Assembly (NCBI GenBank): GCA_900466875.1
Contig: UBNQ01000005.1
Location: forward strand, 1 to 64,000
Direction: 5' to 3'
DNA: 64,000 bases
Source of the DNA: Hyphomicrobiales bacterium
GTDB lineage: Bacteria > Pseudomonadota > Alphaproteobacteria > Rhizobiales > Rhizobiaceae
Each line of letters opens with the position of its first letter. Position 1 is the first letter of the stretch. Positions 40,501 through 55,500 of this stretch are shown in pieces. Under the pieces are notes generated by a model. The model saw only the letters and a program-made list of their open reading frames with translations. It did not search any database and was not told the origin of the DNA. Made by a program: the position numbers and the translations under genes.

Positions 40501-43500
40501 GCGCAGCAACGATACCGATGCGGATGGCGATGCGCTGACGGTAACTGCCATCAACGGCACGGCGATCGCCACCGGCCAGTCGGTCACAATCACTGGAGGC
40601 GCGATACGCCTCGATGCCGATGGTCGCCTGAGCTTCACCCCGAATGCCAATTTCAATGGCGCGGTCAGCTTCAGCTATACGGTCTCCGACGGCAACGGAG
40701 GCTCTGCGACGGCGACCGTCAACGGCACCGTCACACCGGTCAACGACGCACCGGTCTCCGGCAACCTGAATGTCTCGACGCAGGAAGATACGCCGCTTGG
40801 AGGCACGCTGACCGCAACCGATGTCGATGGTGACGCGATCACCTTTGCCGCCGGTACGACGACACCCGCCAATGGCACGGTCACGATCAACCCGAACGGG
40901 ACCTACAGCTACACGCCCAACGCCAATTTCAACGGCTCCGACACATTCAGCTTTGTTGTCACCGATCCGAATGGCGGCCGCAACGAATATACGGTCACCG
41001 TCACGGTCACTTCCGTCAACGATATCCCGGTCGGCACAACCCTGCCCGACCGCTCCGCCAACGACGGCGCCACGATCAATTTCGATGTATCGAACTTCTT
41101 CAGCGATGCCGATGGCGATGGCGATACGCTGACCTACGCGCAGACAGGTCTGCCGAGCGGACTGAGCATCAACGCTGCCGGCGTCATCACCGGCACGATC
41201 GACAGGAATGCCAGCCAGGGCGGACCGGCGAGCAACGGCATCTACACCGTCACCGTCACCGTTTCCGATGGCAATGGCGGCACCACGCAGCAGACATTCA
41301 CGCTCTCGGTCTCCAATCCGGTACCGATCGCCGTCAACGATACAGCGACGACGCTGGAAGACACCGCCGTCACCATCAACGTGCTGGCCAATGACAGTGA
41401 CCCGGACGGGGACCCGCTCTCGATCGTTTCGGCAACGGCCGCGCACGGATCGGTAACAATCCTCGCCAACGGCCAGATTTCCTATCTGCCATCCGCCAAT
41501 TACAATGGCACCGACACGATCACCTACACCATCTCGGACGGCAATGGCGGCACCGCGACCGGCACGGTGGCGGTTACCATCACGCCTGTCAACGATGCCC
41601 CGGTCGGCAGCCCGATCGCCGATCGCACCCGCAATGACGGCGCCACCGACTCGTTGAATGTCGGCGCCTTCTTCACCGATCCGGAAGGCGGCGCACTCAC
41701 CTACACGATCGATCCCAGTTCCTCGCTGCCGCCCGGCCTCCAGCTTGTCGGCAATACGATTACCGGAACGATCGCAGCGGATGCCTCCGGCCCGAGTGGC
41801 GAGACGGTCTACAGGGTCCGGGTGATCGCGACGGATGCGGATGGCGGTTCGACCTTCGTCGAGTTCAACTACACGGTCCTCAATATTCCGCCCATGGCCA
41901 ATGACGACACGGCCGTGACCGACGAGGACACGCCTGTCGATATCGATGTGCTGGACAATGACAGCGATCCCGATGGCGACGCGGCCGAAGTCATCCGCGT
42001 CAACAACACGGTGCTGACGCCCAACGGCGCTGCGGTACAGACGACAAACGGCTCGGTGCGTTTGATCGAAAATTCGGATGGAAGCCAGTTCCTGCGCTTC
42101 ACACCCAATTCCGATTACAACGGTCAGGAAAGCTTCAGCTACACGATCGATGATGGCAATGGCGGGGTGTCAACTGCAACTGTCACCGTCACGGTTCGTC
42201 CGATCAACGATGCGCCGACCCCAACCCAGCCCATTCCCGACCGCGTCCGCGCCGACGGCCAGTCGTTTACCTATGACGTGGCGGACTTCTTCACGGATCC
42301 CGATGGTGACAACCTGACCTTCACCATCACCGGACTGCCGGCCGGGCTGAACTACGATCCGGCAACGGGCCTGATCTTCGGCAATATCGACAAGAATGCC
42401 AGCCAGGACGGCAATAACGGTGTCTATACGGTTTCCATCGTCGCTTCAGACGGTACGACCTCCATCCCGGCGCAGACTTTCCAGCTGACCGTCACCAATC
42501 CTGGTCCAACGGCAAACAATGATGTCATCACGATCAGCGAGGACAATTCGACAACCATCAATGTGCTTGCCAATGATTCCGATCCTGACGGCGACCCATT
42601 GACGATTACCGCCGCCAATGCCGGAAACGGTACGGTCACCATCAATACAAACGGAACCCTGACCTATGTACCGGCGCTCAATTTCAACGGCGTCGACACG
42701 ATCGTCTACACGATCTCGGACGGAAACGGCGGTGTCTCGACTGCAACCGTGCGGGTCACCGTCAATCCGGTCAACGACGCCCCAACGGCAAACCCGATCC
42801 CCGATCAGTATGACAGCGACAGCCAGTCGGTCACCTATGACGTCAGTCCCTATTTCAGCGATGTCGATGGCGATGCGCTGACATTCTCGGCGACCGGCCT
42901 GCCACCCGGCCTCTCCATCGATGCCGCAGGCCGGATTACCGGCATCCTGGCCGCCAACGCATCGAACACCGACCCTTACACAACAACGATCATGGCCTTG
43001 GACGGCAATGGCGGGACGGTTGTCCGCATCATTACCTGGTATGTCACCAACCTTCCGCCTAAGGCATTCGACGACAGCCTGACTGTGACCGAAAACACCT
43101 CTGGCAACGGCAACGTCCTGACCAACGACAGCGACCCGGACAATGATCCATTGAGCGTCGATCAGGTCGAAGGTTCGGCTGGCAACGTCGGCGTTGCGAT
43201 TGCCGGCTCGAATGGCGGCACATTCCTGATCAGGCCAGACGGTACATACACGTTCAATCCCGGTGTAGATTTCGATGACATGTCGGCCGGCGATCCGCCG
43301 CGCACGACGACGATCACCTACCGCGTGACCGACGGGACCAATGTCGATACTGCGACGATCACCGTGACCGTCACCGGCGTCAATGACGCGCCGACAGCCG
43401 ATGTCATCCCCAACTATACCCGCGCCGACGGCCAGTCACTGACCACGCATCCGCTCCATCTGGGCGCCTTCTTCCAGGATATCGACGAAAACGACACGCT

Positions 43501-46500
43501 GACCTTCAGCCAGAGCGGACTGCCGCAAGGGCTGACAATGGCTGCGGACGGCACGATCACCGGTATCATCGCCAATAGTGCCAGCCAGGGCGGCCTCAAC
43601 GGCACCGGTGTCTACACGGTCACCGTCACCGCTTCGGACGGCAAGGGCGGCACGGTTTCGGAAACATTTGACTTCACCGTTACCAACCCGGCGCCTGTCG
43701 CCAGCAACGATACTGTAGAAACAGGAGAGGACCAGCCGGTTACCTTCAACCCGATTACCGGTGCCGGCACATCAAGCGGCGCTGCAGGCGCGGATATCGA
43801 TCCGGATGGCGACACGCTTTCCATCGACACCTCTCCCAACCATGCGCCGGTTGCCGGAAACGGCACGGTCGTCGTCAATGCCGACGGCACCCTGACCTAT
43901 ACGCCGAATGCCAATTACAACGGCACGGACACGATCGTCTATCGTATCACCGATGGCCAGGGCGGCTACAGCACGGGCATCATCACCGTATCCGTCGACG
44001 CGGTGAACGATCCGCCGATTTCCTCCGATATTCCCAGCATGGAACGCAATGACGGCGAGACGATCAGCCTCGATCTCTCCGGCTACTTCGTCGACCCCGA
44101 AGGCGAAGCGTTGATCTACGTGGCCACCGGTCTTCCGCCGGGCCTGTCGATCGATCGCCTGACCGGCGTCATCTCCGGAACGATCGATCCTGACGCTTCT
44201 GGCCCGACCGGTGCAACCGGTTATCTTGTAAGAGTGACGGCGACCGATCCGGACGGCGGCCAGGTGTTCGAGGAATTCACCTATACAATCAAGAATATCG
44301 CGCCGAATGCCGAAAACGATGTGGCTTCGACCAACGAGGATACGCCGGTCGATATCGACATTCTCGCCAACGACACCGATCCGGACAACGACACGGACAC
44401 GGTCATACTCGTTGAAGGCGTGAACCTCACCGTTGGCGGGCCGGCCGTCATGACCGCCAATGGCTCGGTTCAGCTCATCCTCAACGAAGCCGGGCGTGAA
44501 GTGCTGCGCTTCACTCCCAATACGAATTTCAACGGCACGGAATCCTTCACCTACACGATCGGCGACCGCAATGGCGGCACCGACAGCGCGACCGTGACAG
44601 TCACGGTCATTCCGGTCAATGACGCCCCGGTCGCAACGCCGATCCCGGATCGCACCCAGGTGGACGGCTCCGATTTCAGCCTCGACGTGCGTCCCTATTT
44701 CAGCGATGTCGACGGCCAGGCGCTGACGATCACGGTCACCGGCCTGCCTGCGGGACTGGAGTTCGATCCGGATACCGGGCTGATCCACGGCACGCTTGGC
44801 GCGGATGCGTCCAAGGGGAGCCCTTACACGATCACCGTTACGGCCAGCGATGGCACTGCGTCCGTTTCCGACAGCTTCGTTTTCACCGTCACCAATCCGG
44901 CACCGAATGCGGCCAATGATGTGGTCAACACATCCGAAGATACGGCGGTCACCTTCAATCCGATCAGCGGTGCCGGCACGGCAACCGGGAGTGTCGGGAC
45001 CGACAGCGACCCGGATGGCGATCCGCTGACGATTACCCAGATCGACGGACAGACCATCGCCATCGGCCAGACCATCGCCGTCGCGGGCGGCAACATCACG
45101 CTCAACAACGCAGGCGGCAGCCTGACCTTCGTACCCACGCCGAATTTCAACGGCTCGGCCGGTTTCACCTATCGTTTGAGCGACGGCAATGGCGGCTTCT
45201 CCGATGCGGAGGTGACACTCAACATCGCGGCCGTCAACGACGTGCCCGTTATCGACCTCAACGGCACCGCGACGGGCGGCACAGGTAACCAGACATCGTT
45301 TGCCGAAGGCGACGCACCGATCCGCATCGTCACGCCGGATGCGGTCGTGGCCGATGTCGAGGGCGGCATCGTCTCGCTGGACGTCAACCTTTCCGGTTTT
45401 GCCGATATCGGCAGCGAGATCATCCACCTGAACGGCGCCATCGACATCGTCTTCGGCACGGCATCGAGCGGCACGATCGCGTTTGGCGGCACCACCTTCT
45501 TCTTCAGCTATGACGGCGCCAATGCGCTGCATTTCGAAAATGCCGCCGGCGCTTCCGTGCCGATGCCGAACGCCTCGGCAAGCGCGCTTTTGCGCGCCAT
45601 CCAGTACGAGAACCGCAATGACAACCTGACGGCCGGCGACCGGACGCTGACCATCTCCGTCACCGACAGCCAGAATGCCACCGCCCAGGCAGTTGCCACC
45701 GTCAGCGTCGGTGCGGTCAACGATCCGCCGGTTGCCGTCAATGACACGGCAACGACAGGAGAGAACACACCGATCACGGGCGGTCCGAGCGTGCTCGGCA
45801 ATGACAGTGATCCGGAAGGCAACACGCTGACGGTAACGGCCGTCGGCACCGGCGACCCGGGCGACGCGATTACCGGTTCCGGCGGCGGCACGTTCGTCAT
45901 TGCCGGCAATGGCACCTATACGTTCGATCCCGGCAGCGAATTCGACGATCTGCAGGTCGGCAAAACCCGTACGACAAGCGTTTCTTACACGATATCCGAT
46001 GGCCAGGGCAGCACAGCGACAGCGACGCTGACCATCACCGTCACTGGCGAGAACGATGCTCCCGTCGGCGGCAGCTTCACCCTCGATGCCACCGAGGACA
46101 CGGCAGCCAGCGGCTTCCTGCCGGTGACGGATGCCGATGGCGATCCACTGACCTATGCCGTGATTGGCCAGCCGGACAACGGCACGGTGACGATCGGCAC
46201 GGATGCCAGCTATACCTATGTTCCGGCCGCCGATTTTTCCGGCGTCGACAGGTTCACCTATACGGTGAGCGATGGCCGCACGACCGTGACCTTCACGGTC
46301 ACGGTCAATGTCGCCAATGTCGAGGATCCGCCGGTCGGCGCGATCCCGGACCAGATCTACGACGACGCCGAGAACATCACGCTCGACGTCTCGCAATTCT
46401 TTACCGACGCGGATGGCGATACGCTGACCTACAGTCAGACCGGCCTGCCGGAAGGTTTGACGATGGCGGCCGACGGCACGATCAGCGGTGCGATCGATAG

Positions 46501-49500
46501 CGATGCCTCGCAAATCAACGACGGCATCTATGTCGTCACAGTGACCGTCAGCGATGGCCAACCGGGCGGCACGATCACCCGTGACTTCACCATCACCGTC
46601 TCAAACCCGCCGCCGGTCGCCCAGAACGACGCGATCACAACCGGCGAAAACGCTCCGGCCACGGGTTCGGTCTTCGGTAATAACGGCTCCGGTCCGGACA
46701 ACGACCCGGATGGCGATGCGATCTCGGTCTCCGCCGTCAACGGCAATGCGGCCGGTGTGGGCACGAGCGTTGCCGGTACCGTCGGCGGCAGTTTCACCAT
46801 CGCAGCCGGCGGCGGCTATACATTCGCTCCCGGCACGGATTTCGACGACCTCGCAGCCGGCCAGAGCCGTACGACCAGCGTGACGTATACGATCTCCGAC
46901 GGTCAGGGGGGTACATCGACGGCGACCTTTACCGTTAATGTCACCGGGACAAACGATGCGCCGGCTGGCGCGGATGCGACGTTTGCCGCAACCGAAGACA
47001 CACCGCTCAATGGCACCCTGCCGGCTGCGAGCGATGCGGAAGGCCAGCCGCTGACTTATGCTGCAGGCCTCCAGCCCGGCAACGGTCGCGTCGTCGTCAA
47101 CACCAACGGCACCTTCACCTACACGCCCGATCCGAATTTCAACGGCACGGACAGTTTCACCTATACCGTCTCCGACGGCACGGCCACCGTCAGCTACACG
47201 ATCACCGTCAATGTCGGGGCGGTCAACGATGCGCCGGCTCTGGGCAATGACACGTTCACGATCGACGAAGACGGCAGCGCGAGCCTCGATGTTCTCGCCA
47301 ATGATCGGGATGCCGACAATGACCCGCTGACGATCACCGCAATCAACGGTCAGGCCATTGCCGAGGGCGGCAGCGTCGCGGTCACCGGCGGTTCCGTCAC
47401 GCTTAATGCCGACGGTACGTTAAGCTTCGTGGCAATACCGAATTTCAATGGCCCGCTGAGCTTCACCTATACTGTCTCCGACGGCACGACGACATCCACC
47501 GCCGCGGTTTTAGGTCAGGTCAACGCGATCAACGACCTGCCCGTCGCCGTGGATGACGCGGCGACCACCGACGAGAACACCGCGATCGAAGGCAATGTCA
47601 TCATCGGCAGCGATAGCGATGCTGATGGCGATACGTTGACCATTGCCGAGGTCGGCGCCGGCCCGAACGGCGTCGGCGCGGCCCTTGCGGGCAGCAATGG
47701 CGGCAGTTTCGTCATTCGCGCCGATGGCTCCTACAGCTTCGATCCGGGAACGGCCTTCCAGGACCTGCAGACAGGCGAAAACCGCTCCACTTCGATTACC
47801 TACACGATCTCCGACGGCAATGGCGGGTTTGACACGGCCACGCTGACCGTTACCGTGACCGGCGTCAACGACACGCCGACGGCTCCCACCCTGCCGCCGC
47901 GCGCCGATCAGGACGGTGCCGCCATCAACCTTGATCTCAGCAGCCAGTTCTCCGATATCGATGGCGACACGCTGAGCTACACGGTCACAGGCCTGCCCAC
48001 CGGCCTCAGCTTCAATGCGGCGACCGGCCGGATCACCGGCACGATCTCGCCATCGGCTTCCGGCCCGACCGGCACACGCGACTTCACCGTCACCATGACA
48101 GCAAGCGACGGCAATGGCGGGTCTGTTGCCCGCAACTTCGTCTGGACGGTGACCAACCCGGTCCCGGAAGCGCAGGACGATGCATTCTCGATCGACGAAG
48201 GCGATACGCTGACCGGCAATGTGCTGGCCGACAACGGCAGCGGCGCGGACGCCGATGAAGACCCGCTGACCGTTTCGCTCGTCAATGGTCCGGCCAACGG
48301 CACGTTGACACTCAATGCCAACGGCACCTTCACTTATCAGCCGAACGCCTTCTTCAACGGCACCGACAGCTTCACCTACCAGGTGGCGGATGGAAACGGC
48401 GGCTTCGACACCGCCACCGTCACCATCAATATCGGTGCAGTCAACGATCCGCCGGTCACAGCCGATGATACATTCGCAGTCGACGAGGACGGCATCGCCA
48501 TCATCGACGTGCTCGGCAACGACGGCGATCCGGATGGCGATAGTCTGGCCGTCACTGCCATCAACGGCCAGACGATCTCGGCGGGCGGTGTCGTCACGGT
48601 CACGGGCGGAAGCGTGACCCTCAATGCCAATGGCACGCTGACCTTCACTGCGGCACCGGATTATAACGGCAGCCCGTCATTCAGCTACACCGTCTCCGAT
48701 GGCGCGATAAGCCGTGAGGCAATCGTTGCCGGCACGGTACGCGCTGTCAACGATGCGCCGGTCAACACGCTGCCAGGCAGCTTCACCGGCGCCGAGGATA
48801 GCGACCTGGCCCTCACCGGCATCGCGATCGCCGATGTCGATGCTGGCAATGCGACGGTCACTGTGACATTCGGTGTCGATGCAGGCTCGCTGATCGCCTT
48901 TACCGGCAACGGTGTCACGGTGGCCGGCAGCGGCACGGCCAGCATCACGCTGACCGGCACGGTCGCCAATATCAATGCTTGGCTTGCAGGCCCAACCGCG
49001 CCGATCTATCGTCCAGTCGCCGACAGCAGCGCCTCCGTGACGCTGACCATGACCACAAATGACGGCGGCAACAGTGGCACCGGCGGCCCGCTTGCGGCCA
49101 CGAGCACGGCGACAATCCTGATCGATCCGGTCAATGATGCGCCTGTCGCCACAGATGAACGCATCTCGACCGCAGAAGACACGCCGGTGGCCGGCACGAT
49201 CGCCGCCTCCGATGCCGACGGCGATCCGCTCACCTATGTGATCGCCACCCCGCCTGCCAATGGGCGCGTCACGATCGATGCGAGCGGCCGCTATACCTAC
49301 ACCCCCGGCAGCAACTTCAACGGGACGGACACGTTCACCGTCACAATTTCCGACGGCCAAGGCGGAACCACCACCTCGACGGTGACCATCGACGTTTCGC
49401 CGGTAAACCATGCGCCTGTCGGTTCGGATGCGGCAATCACCGTCACCGAGGACTTACCCTTCTCCGGCCAACTGCCGACTGCCACCGATCCGGAAGGTGC

Positions 49501-52500
49501 GCCGGTCACTTACGGGCTTGGCAACCAGCCGCAGCATGGCACGCTCACCCTCAACGCCAATGGAAGCTACACCTATCGCCCTGCTGCCAACTACAATGGC
49601 GCCGACAGCTTCGCCTATACGGTCAGCGACGGTACGGCGACCTCGACCTACACCGTCTCAATCACGGTTACGGCGGTCAATGACGCACCGGTCGGCTCGG
49701 ACCTGCAGATTTCGGTCGAAAATGGCGCAACCGCCACCGGCAGCCTGCCGCCGGCAACAGACCCGGAAGGCTCAACCGTCACCTATGGCTTCGGGTCCGC
49801 AACGCCGGGCGCCATTGTCATCGTCAATCCTGACGGCACCTACAGCTATACGCCGCCCGCCGGCCTTGCCGGCCCGGACAGTTTCACCTTCACGGTCAGT
49901 GACGGTTCGGCGACATCGACTTACACGGTCAATGTCACGATCGGCCCAGCCAACCAGCCGCCGGTTGCCGCGGATGCGACGGTGGAAACGAACGAGGATG
50001 AAGCGCTTTCCGGTACTCTTCCCGATGCCAGGGATCCGGAAGGATCACCCGTCACCTATGCACTCGGCCGCGATGCGACAAACGGCACGGTCACGGTCAA
50101 TTCGGACGGCAGCTATCTCTACACGCCGAACCCGAATTTCAGCGGCTCCGACAGCTTCACCTATATCGTCAGCGACGGTTCTGCCGCGTCCGTCTACACG
50201 GTGACCGTCAACGTCGCCGAAGTGAACGACGCGCCTATCGGTTCTAATACCAGCATCGCCATCACCGAAGACGTGCCGGCAACCGGAACCCTGCCGCGTG
50301 CGACGGATCCTGAGAACCAGCCGGTTACCTATGGCCTGGGCTCGACCCTTCCGGCCCATGGCACCGTCGTGGTCAATCCGGACGGAACCTATACCTACAC
50401 CCCGGCCGCCAACTACAATGGCACCGATACCTTCACCTACACGGTGAGCGATGGCACTGCGGTCAACACCTATACGGTGAGCGTCACCATCAGCTCCGTC
50501 AACGATGCGCCGGTCGGACGCGATGACGCCGTCTCGACCAACGAGGACACGAGATATAACGGCCAGCTTCCGACGGCCACAGACGCCGATGGCGATACTC
50601 TGGTCTATGCCAAGGGGAGTGATCCCTCGCATGGCAGCGTCAGCGTCAACGCAAACGGCAGCTACACATACATCCCCAATACCAATTTCAACGGAACGGA
50701 CTCGTTTACCTACACGGTGACCGATGGAACAGCGACGCGCAGCTACACCGTCACCATCACCATCAACGCAGTCAACGATGCCCCGACTGGTTCGAATGGC
50801 GCCATCAGCATTATCGAGGATACACCCTTCAGCGGCCGTCTTCCGGTCGCCACCGACCCGGATGGGGATGCGCTGTTCTACAGTCTCGGCCAACAGGCCG
50901 AAAACGGTACGATCGCGATCAATCTGGATGGGACCTATACCTACACACCAAACGCCGATTTCAACGGCACCGACAGCTTCACCTATACGGTCAGCGATGG
51001 CCGGATCGAGCGCAGCTACACGATCACCATCACCGTCGGCGCAGACAACGATCCCCCGGTCGGCGAAGATTTCGCGGTAACGATCGATGAGGACGATACG
51101 GCCTCCGGTCAATTACCGCAGGCCTCCGACCCGGATGGGGATTCGGTGACCTACGGCCTTGGCGAACAGGCTGAAAACGGCACTGCGACCGTGAACGGAG
51201 ATGGCAGCTACAGCTATGTGCCGTCTGCCGATTTCAATGGCACCGATACATTCACCTACACGGTCACCGATGGCACCGCGACCGTGACCTATACGGTGAC
51301 GATCACCGTCCGTCCGGTCAACGATCCGCCGGTCGGCGCGGACGATGCGGTCTCGACCGCAGAAGACACAGTGCTCAACGGCCGCCTGCCGGTCGCGACA
51401 GATGTTGATGGCGATACCTTGCGCTATAGCCTGGTGGGCCAGGCACAGAACGGCACCGTCTCGATCAATGCGGACGGCACCTACAGCTATGTACCGGATG
51501 CAGACTTCACCGGCACGGATCGCTTCACCTATTCTGTCGGCGACGGGACCGTGCTGCGCACCTATACCGTCACCATCACCGTCACGCCGACAAATGACGC
51601 GCCGATCGGCCGAGATGACACGGTCGAGACCAACGAAGACACGCCGTATGACGGCCAGCTTCCGGCGGCAACGGATATCGACGGCGACACCCTGACCTAC
51701 GGCAAGGGCAGCGACCCGACAAACGGAACCGTCATCGTCAACGAAGACGGCAGCTACACCTATACGCCGAATGCGAATTTCACCGGGACCGACAGCTTCG
51801 ACTACACGGTCACGGATGGCACGACGACCGTCAGCTACACGGTCAGCATCGTCGTCGGCGCGGTCAACGACCCACCCGTTGGCCAGGACGATGAAGTCGA
51901 GACCGACGAGGACACGCTTTACAACGGCCGACTGCCGGTCGCGACGGATGCGGATGGCGACCCGCTAACCTACGCTATCGGCACGCAGCCACTGCACGGT
52001 GCCCTGACGATCAATGCCGACGGAACCTATTCCTACAATCCGGCCAGAAATTACAACGGCACGGACAGCTTCACCTATACGGTGAGCGACAGCGTGGCGA
52101 CCTCCACCTACACCGTCTCGATCACGGTCAATGCGATCAACGACGCGCCGGTCGGGTCCGACCTGCAGATCTCCGTCGCAAATGGTGTAACCGCAACGGG
52201 CAACCTGCCGCCGGCGATCGATCCGGAAGGCTCGCCCGTCACCTATGGCTTCGGCTCCGCAAGCGCCGGTGCCGTGGTTATCGTCAACCAGGACGGCAGC
52301 TACAGCTATACGCCGCCTGCGGGCCTGAGCGGTCCCGACAGCTTCACCTACACGGTGAGCGACGGAACGGCGACCAACACCTATACGGTCAATGTTACAG
52401 TAGGGCCGGCCAATCAGCCGCCCATTGCGGCCGATGCCGAGGCGGAGACAAACGAAGACACGGCGTTTAGCGGTCAGCTTCCGGATGCAAGTGATCCTGA

Positions 52501-55500
52501 AAATCAGGACGTTACCTATTCGCTCGGCCGAAATGCGACGAACGGAGCTGTAATCGTCAACGCCGACGGGACCTATACCTACACACCGAACCCGAATTTC
52601 AGCGGTACTGACAGCTTCACCTATATCGTCAGCGACGGCACCGCCTCATCCGTCTACACGGTGACCGTCACTGTTGCCGAGGTAAACGATCCGCCGGTCG
52701 GGTCCGACACGCGAATTTCGGTGACCGAAGATCAGCCGGCAACGGGAGCGCTGCCGCCTGCGACAGATCCTGAAGGGCAAACCGTCACCTACGGCCTTGG
52801 GACGACGCTGCCGGAACACGGATCGGTTACCGTCAACGAGGACGGGACCTACACCTACACACCGGCCGCCAACTACAACGGCACCGACCGGTTCACCTAT
52901 ACCGTCACCGATGGCTTCTCCACGACCACCTACACGGTCACCGTCACGGTCGCTGCAGTCAACGACGCGCCGGAAGGCCGTGACGCCACGGCCTCGACCG
53001 ATGAGGACACCCGCCTCGACGGCACGCTTCCGATCGCCATCGATGTCGACGGTGACACCCTGGTCTATGGCAAGGGCAGCGACCCCGCCAACGGGACGCT
53101 CATCGTCAACGCCGATGGCACCTACATCTACACGCCCAACGCCAACTTCAACGGCACGGACAGTTTTGCCTACACGGTTACCGATGGCACCGCGACACGG
53201 ACCTATACAATCACGATTTCCGTCGGCGCGGAAAACGATCCGCCGGTAGGCGCCGACCTGAACGTCACGATCGACGAGGATGGCCAAGCTTCGGGACAAT
53301 TGCCGGAAGCCATCGATCCGGATGGTGACGCGCTGACATATGGTCTCGGCACCCAGGCGAACCATGGCACCGCCACCGTCAATGCCGATGGCAGCTACAC
53401 CTATGTGCCGAACGCCAACTTCAACGGCACCGACACGTTCACCTACACCGTTCGCGACGGGACGGCGACCGTCAGCTATACGGTCACCATCATCGTGCAG
53501 CCGGTCGACGATGCCCCCATCGGCAGCAATGGCAGTATCAGCGTCGTCGAAGATACGACGTTCAATGGCCGCCTACCGGTTGCAGCCGATGCCGATGGCG
53601 ACACGCTGACCTACAGCCTCGGCAGTCAGGCAAGCCACGGAGCGGTGGTGATCAACGCCGATGGCACATACCGCTATGTACCGGCCGCGGACTTCAGCGG
53701 AACCGACAGCTTCACCTACCGGGTGAGCGACGGCACCACGACGGTCGACTACACGATTTCAATCACCGTCGTTCCGGTCAACGACCCACCGCGCGGTGAA
53801 AACGCCTCCATCACCACACCCGAGGATACGGCGGCAACCGGCCGTCTTCCGGTCGCAAGCGACCCTGAAGGCAGCCCGCTGACCTATGGCCTTGGCGCCG
53901 CCCCGTCGCGCGGCACGGTGACAATCAGCCCGGACGGCACCTATCGTTATGTGCCGAACCGGAATTTCAGCGGCACCGACACGTTTACCTATACGGTGAG
54001 CGACGGAACGGCAACTTCGACCTATACCGTGACCGTCACGGTTACCCCGGTCAACGATGCGCCGACCGCCTCCGACACATCGATCTCGGTCACGTCCGGC
54101 ACGACGGCCACCGGCTCCCTGCCGCCAGCCATCGATGCGGAAGGCGACGCCGTGACCTACGGGCTTGGCAGCCAGGCAAGCCACGGTACGGTAACGGTCA
54201 ACCCGGACGGCAGCTACAGCTATCAGCCGGCAGCAGGTTATACCGGCAGCGACAGCTTCACCTACACCGTCAGCGACGGCCAGGCGACCTCGACCTATAC
54301 GGTCATCGTCTCCATCGGAGCACCGAACCGGCCGCCGGTCGGTTCTGACGCCAATGTCATCGCCTTCGAGGATACGCCGTTCAATGGCCGCCTGCCGGTC
54401 GCAACCGATGCAGATGGCGACGGATTGACCTATGGTCTCGGCGCTCCGGCGATCCATGGCGCGGTCACCGTCAATGCGGACGGGACCTATACCTACATTC
54501 CGGCACGCGATTTCAATGGCACGGATACGTTCACCTATACGGTGAGCGACGGCCGATCGACATCCACCTACACGGTCACCATCACCGTCGAGCCGGTCAA
54601 CGACCCGCCGGTTTCCTCCGATACGTCGATCTCGGTCACGGAAGGAACATCGGTCTCGGGCAACCTGCCGCCAGCGCTGGACCCGGAAGGCCAAGCGATA
54701 ACCTACGGTCTCGGGACCGGCCCGCAACACGGCACTGTGACGATCAACGCGGATGGGACCTACACCTACACCCCGGCATCCGGTTACAACGGGTCCGACA
54801 GCTTTACCTTCACGATCAGCGACGGCACCAATATCGTAACCTATACGGTCGCAATTACGGTTGATCCGACCGAAGGCCCGCAGGAGCCGCGCCCACCGCT
54901 GGAAGTGGACCCGCCGCCGCCGGTCACAGTCGAGCCGAACGATCCCTGGCAGCCGCCGTCCGTCACGGACGGCATTTCGGCCGGCTCCCCATCGCCGATG
55001 GCTTCGATCATGGACGATCTCGACGGAATTGCCGACCTGAGCGCGCAAGGCCCGATCGTCAATGTCGTCAATTCCATCCGCTCGCTGAACGGCATGGGCT
55101 ATCTGCCCGACCAGGGCGCCGTCATCTATGCCGCAAACCAGATCGGCGACTGGGTCGAGAGCGGGCGCATCATCGACGAGCTTACCGCCGGTTTCTTCAA
55201 GGGCGGCTCGAACATCCACCTGGAACGCGAAGGCGCAGAGAGTACCTGGTTCCAGATCGATACGATGGTCTATAATGATTATCTCTACATCATGCCGTCA
55301 TCGGAGGGAGATGTCGAAAATGCTGCCTTCGGTGTCACGCTGGCAGATGGAAGGCCGTTGCCTGACTGGCTGAAACCGACGCGCCAGGGACTCGTCATCG
55401 GCCGTCCTCCGGCAGGGCTCGAATTCATCGACCTGCGCATTCACGGCAACTCATCAGACGGGGTGATCTCCGACACGATCCGCATCGATCTCCATACCGG

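Larger units (their letters stand above)
49145..54861 (+). repeat. Zone 4: 21 consecutive 91-residue modules
   Basis: Twenty-one modules with almost constant length (273 bases) follow the consensus VGSD..IS..EDT...G.LP.ATDPEG..VTYGLG...HGTV.VN.DGTYTYTP...FNGTDSFTYTVSDG.A...YTV..TV..VNDAP. This is the part of the protein closest to the C-terminal domain. Confidence 0.85.

Noticed and set aside
38600..41446. 948-codon minus-strand open frame inside the giant gene
   Set aside because: It mirrors the repetitive codons of the adhesin, has repeated D/R/V-rich sequence without domains and lacks a ribosome site.
43772..46561. 929-codon minus-strand open frame inside the giant gene
   Set aside because: Same reason as the other antisense frame: regular third-position GC keeps the reverse frame open.
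31049..54861. Regular DNA repeats considered as a CRISPR or satellite array
   Set aside because: The period is 270-370 bases, stays in one reading frame and encodes beta-sandwich modules, so it is a coding repeat.
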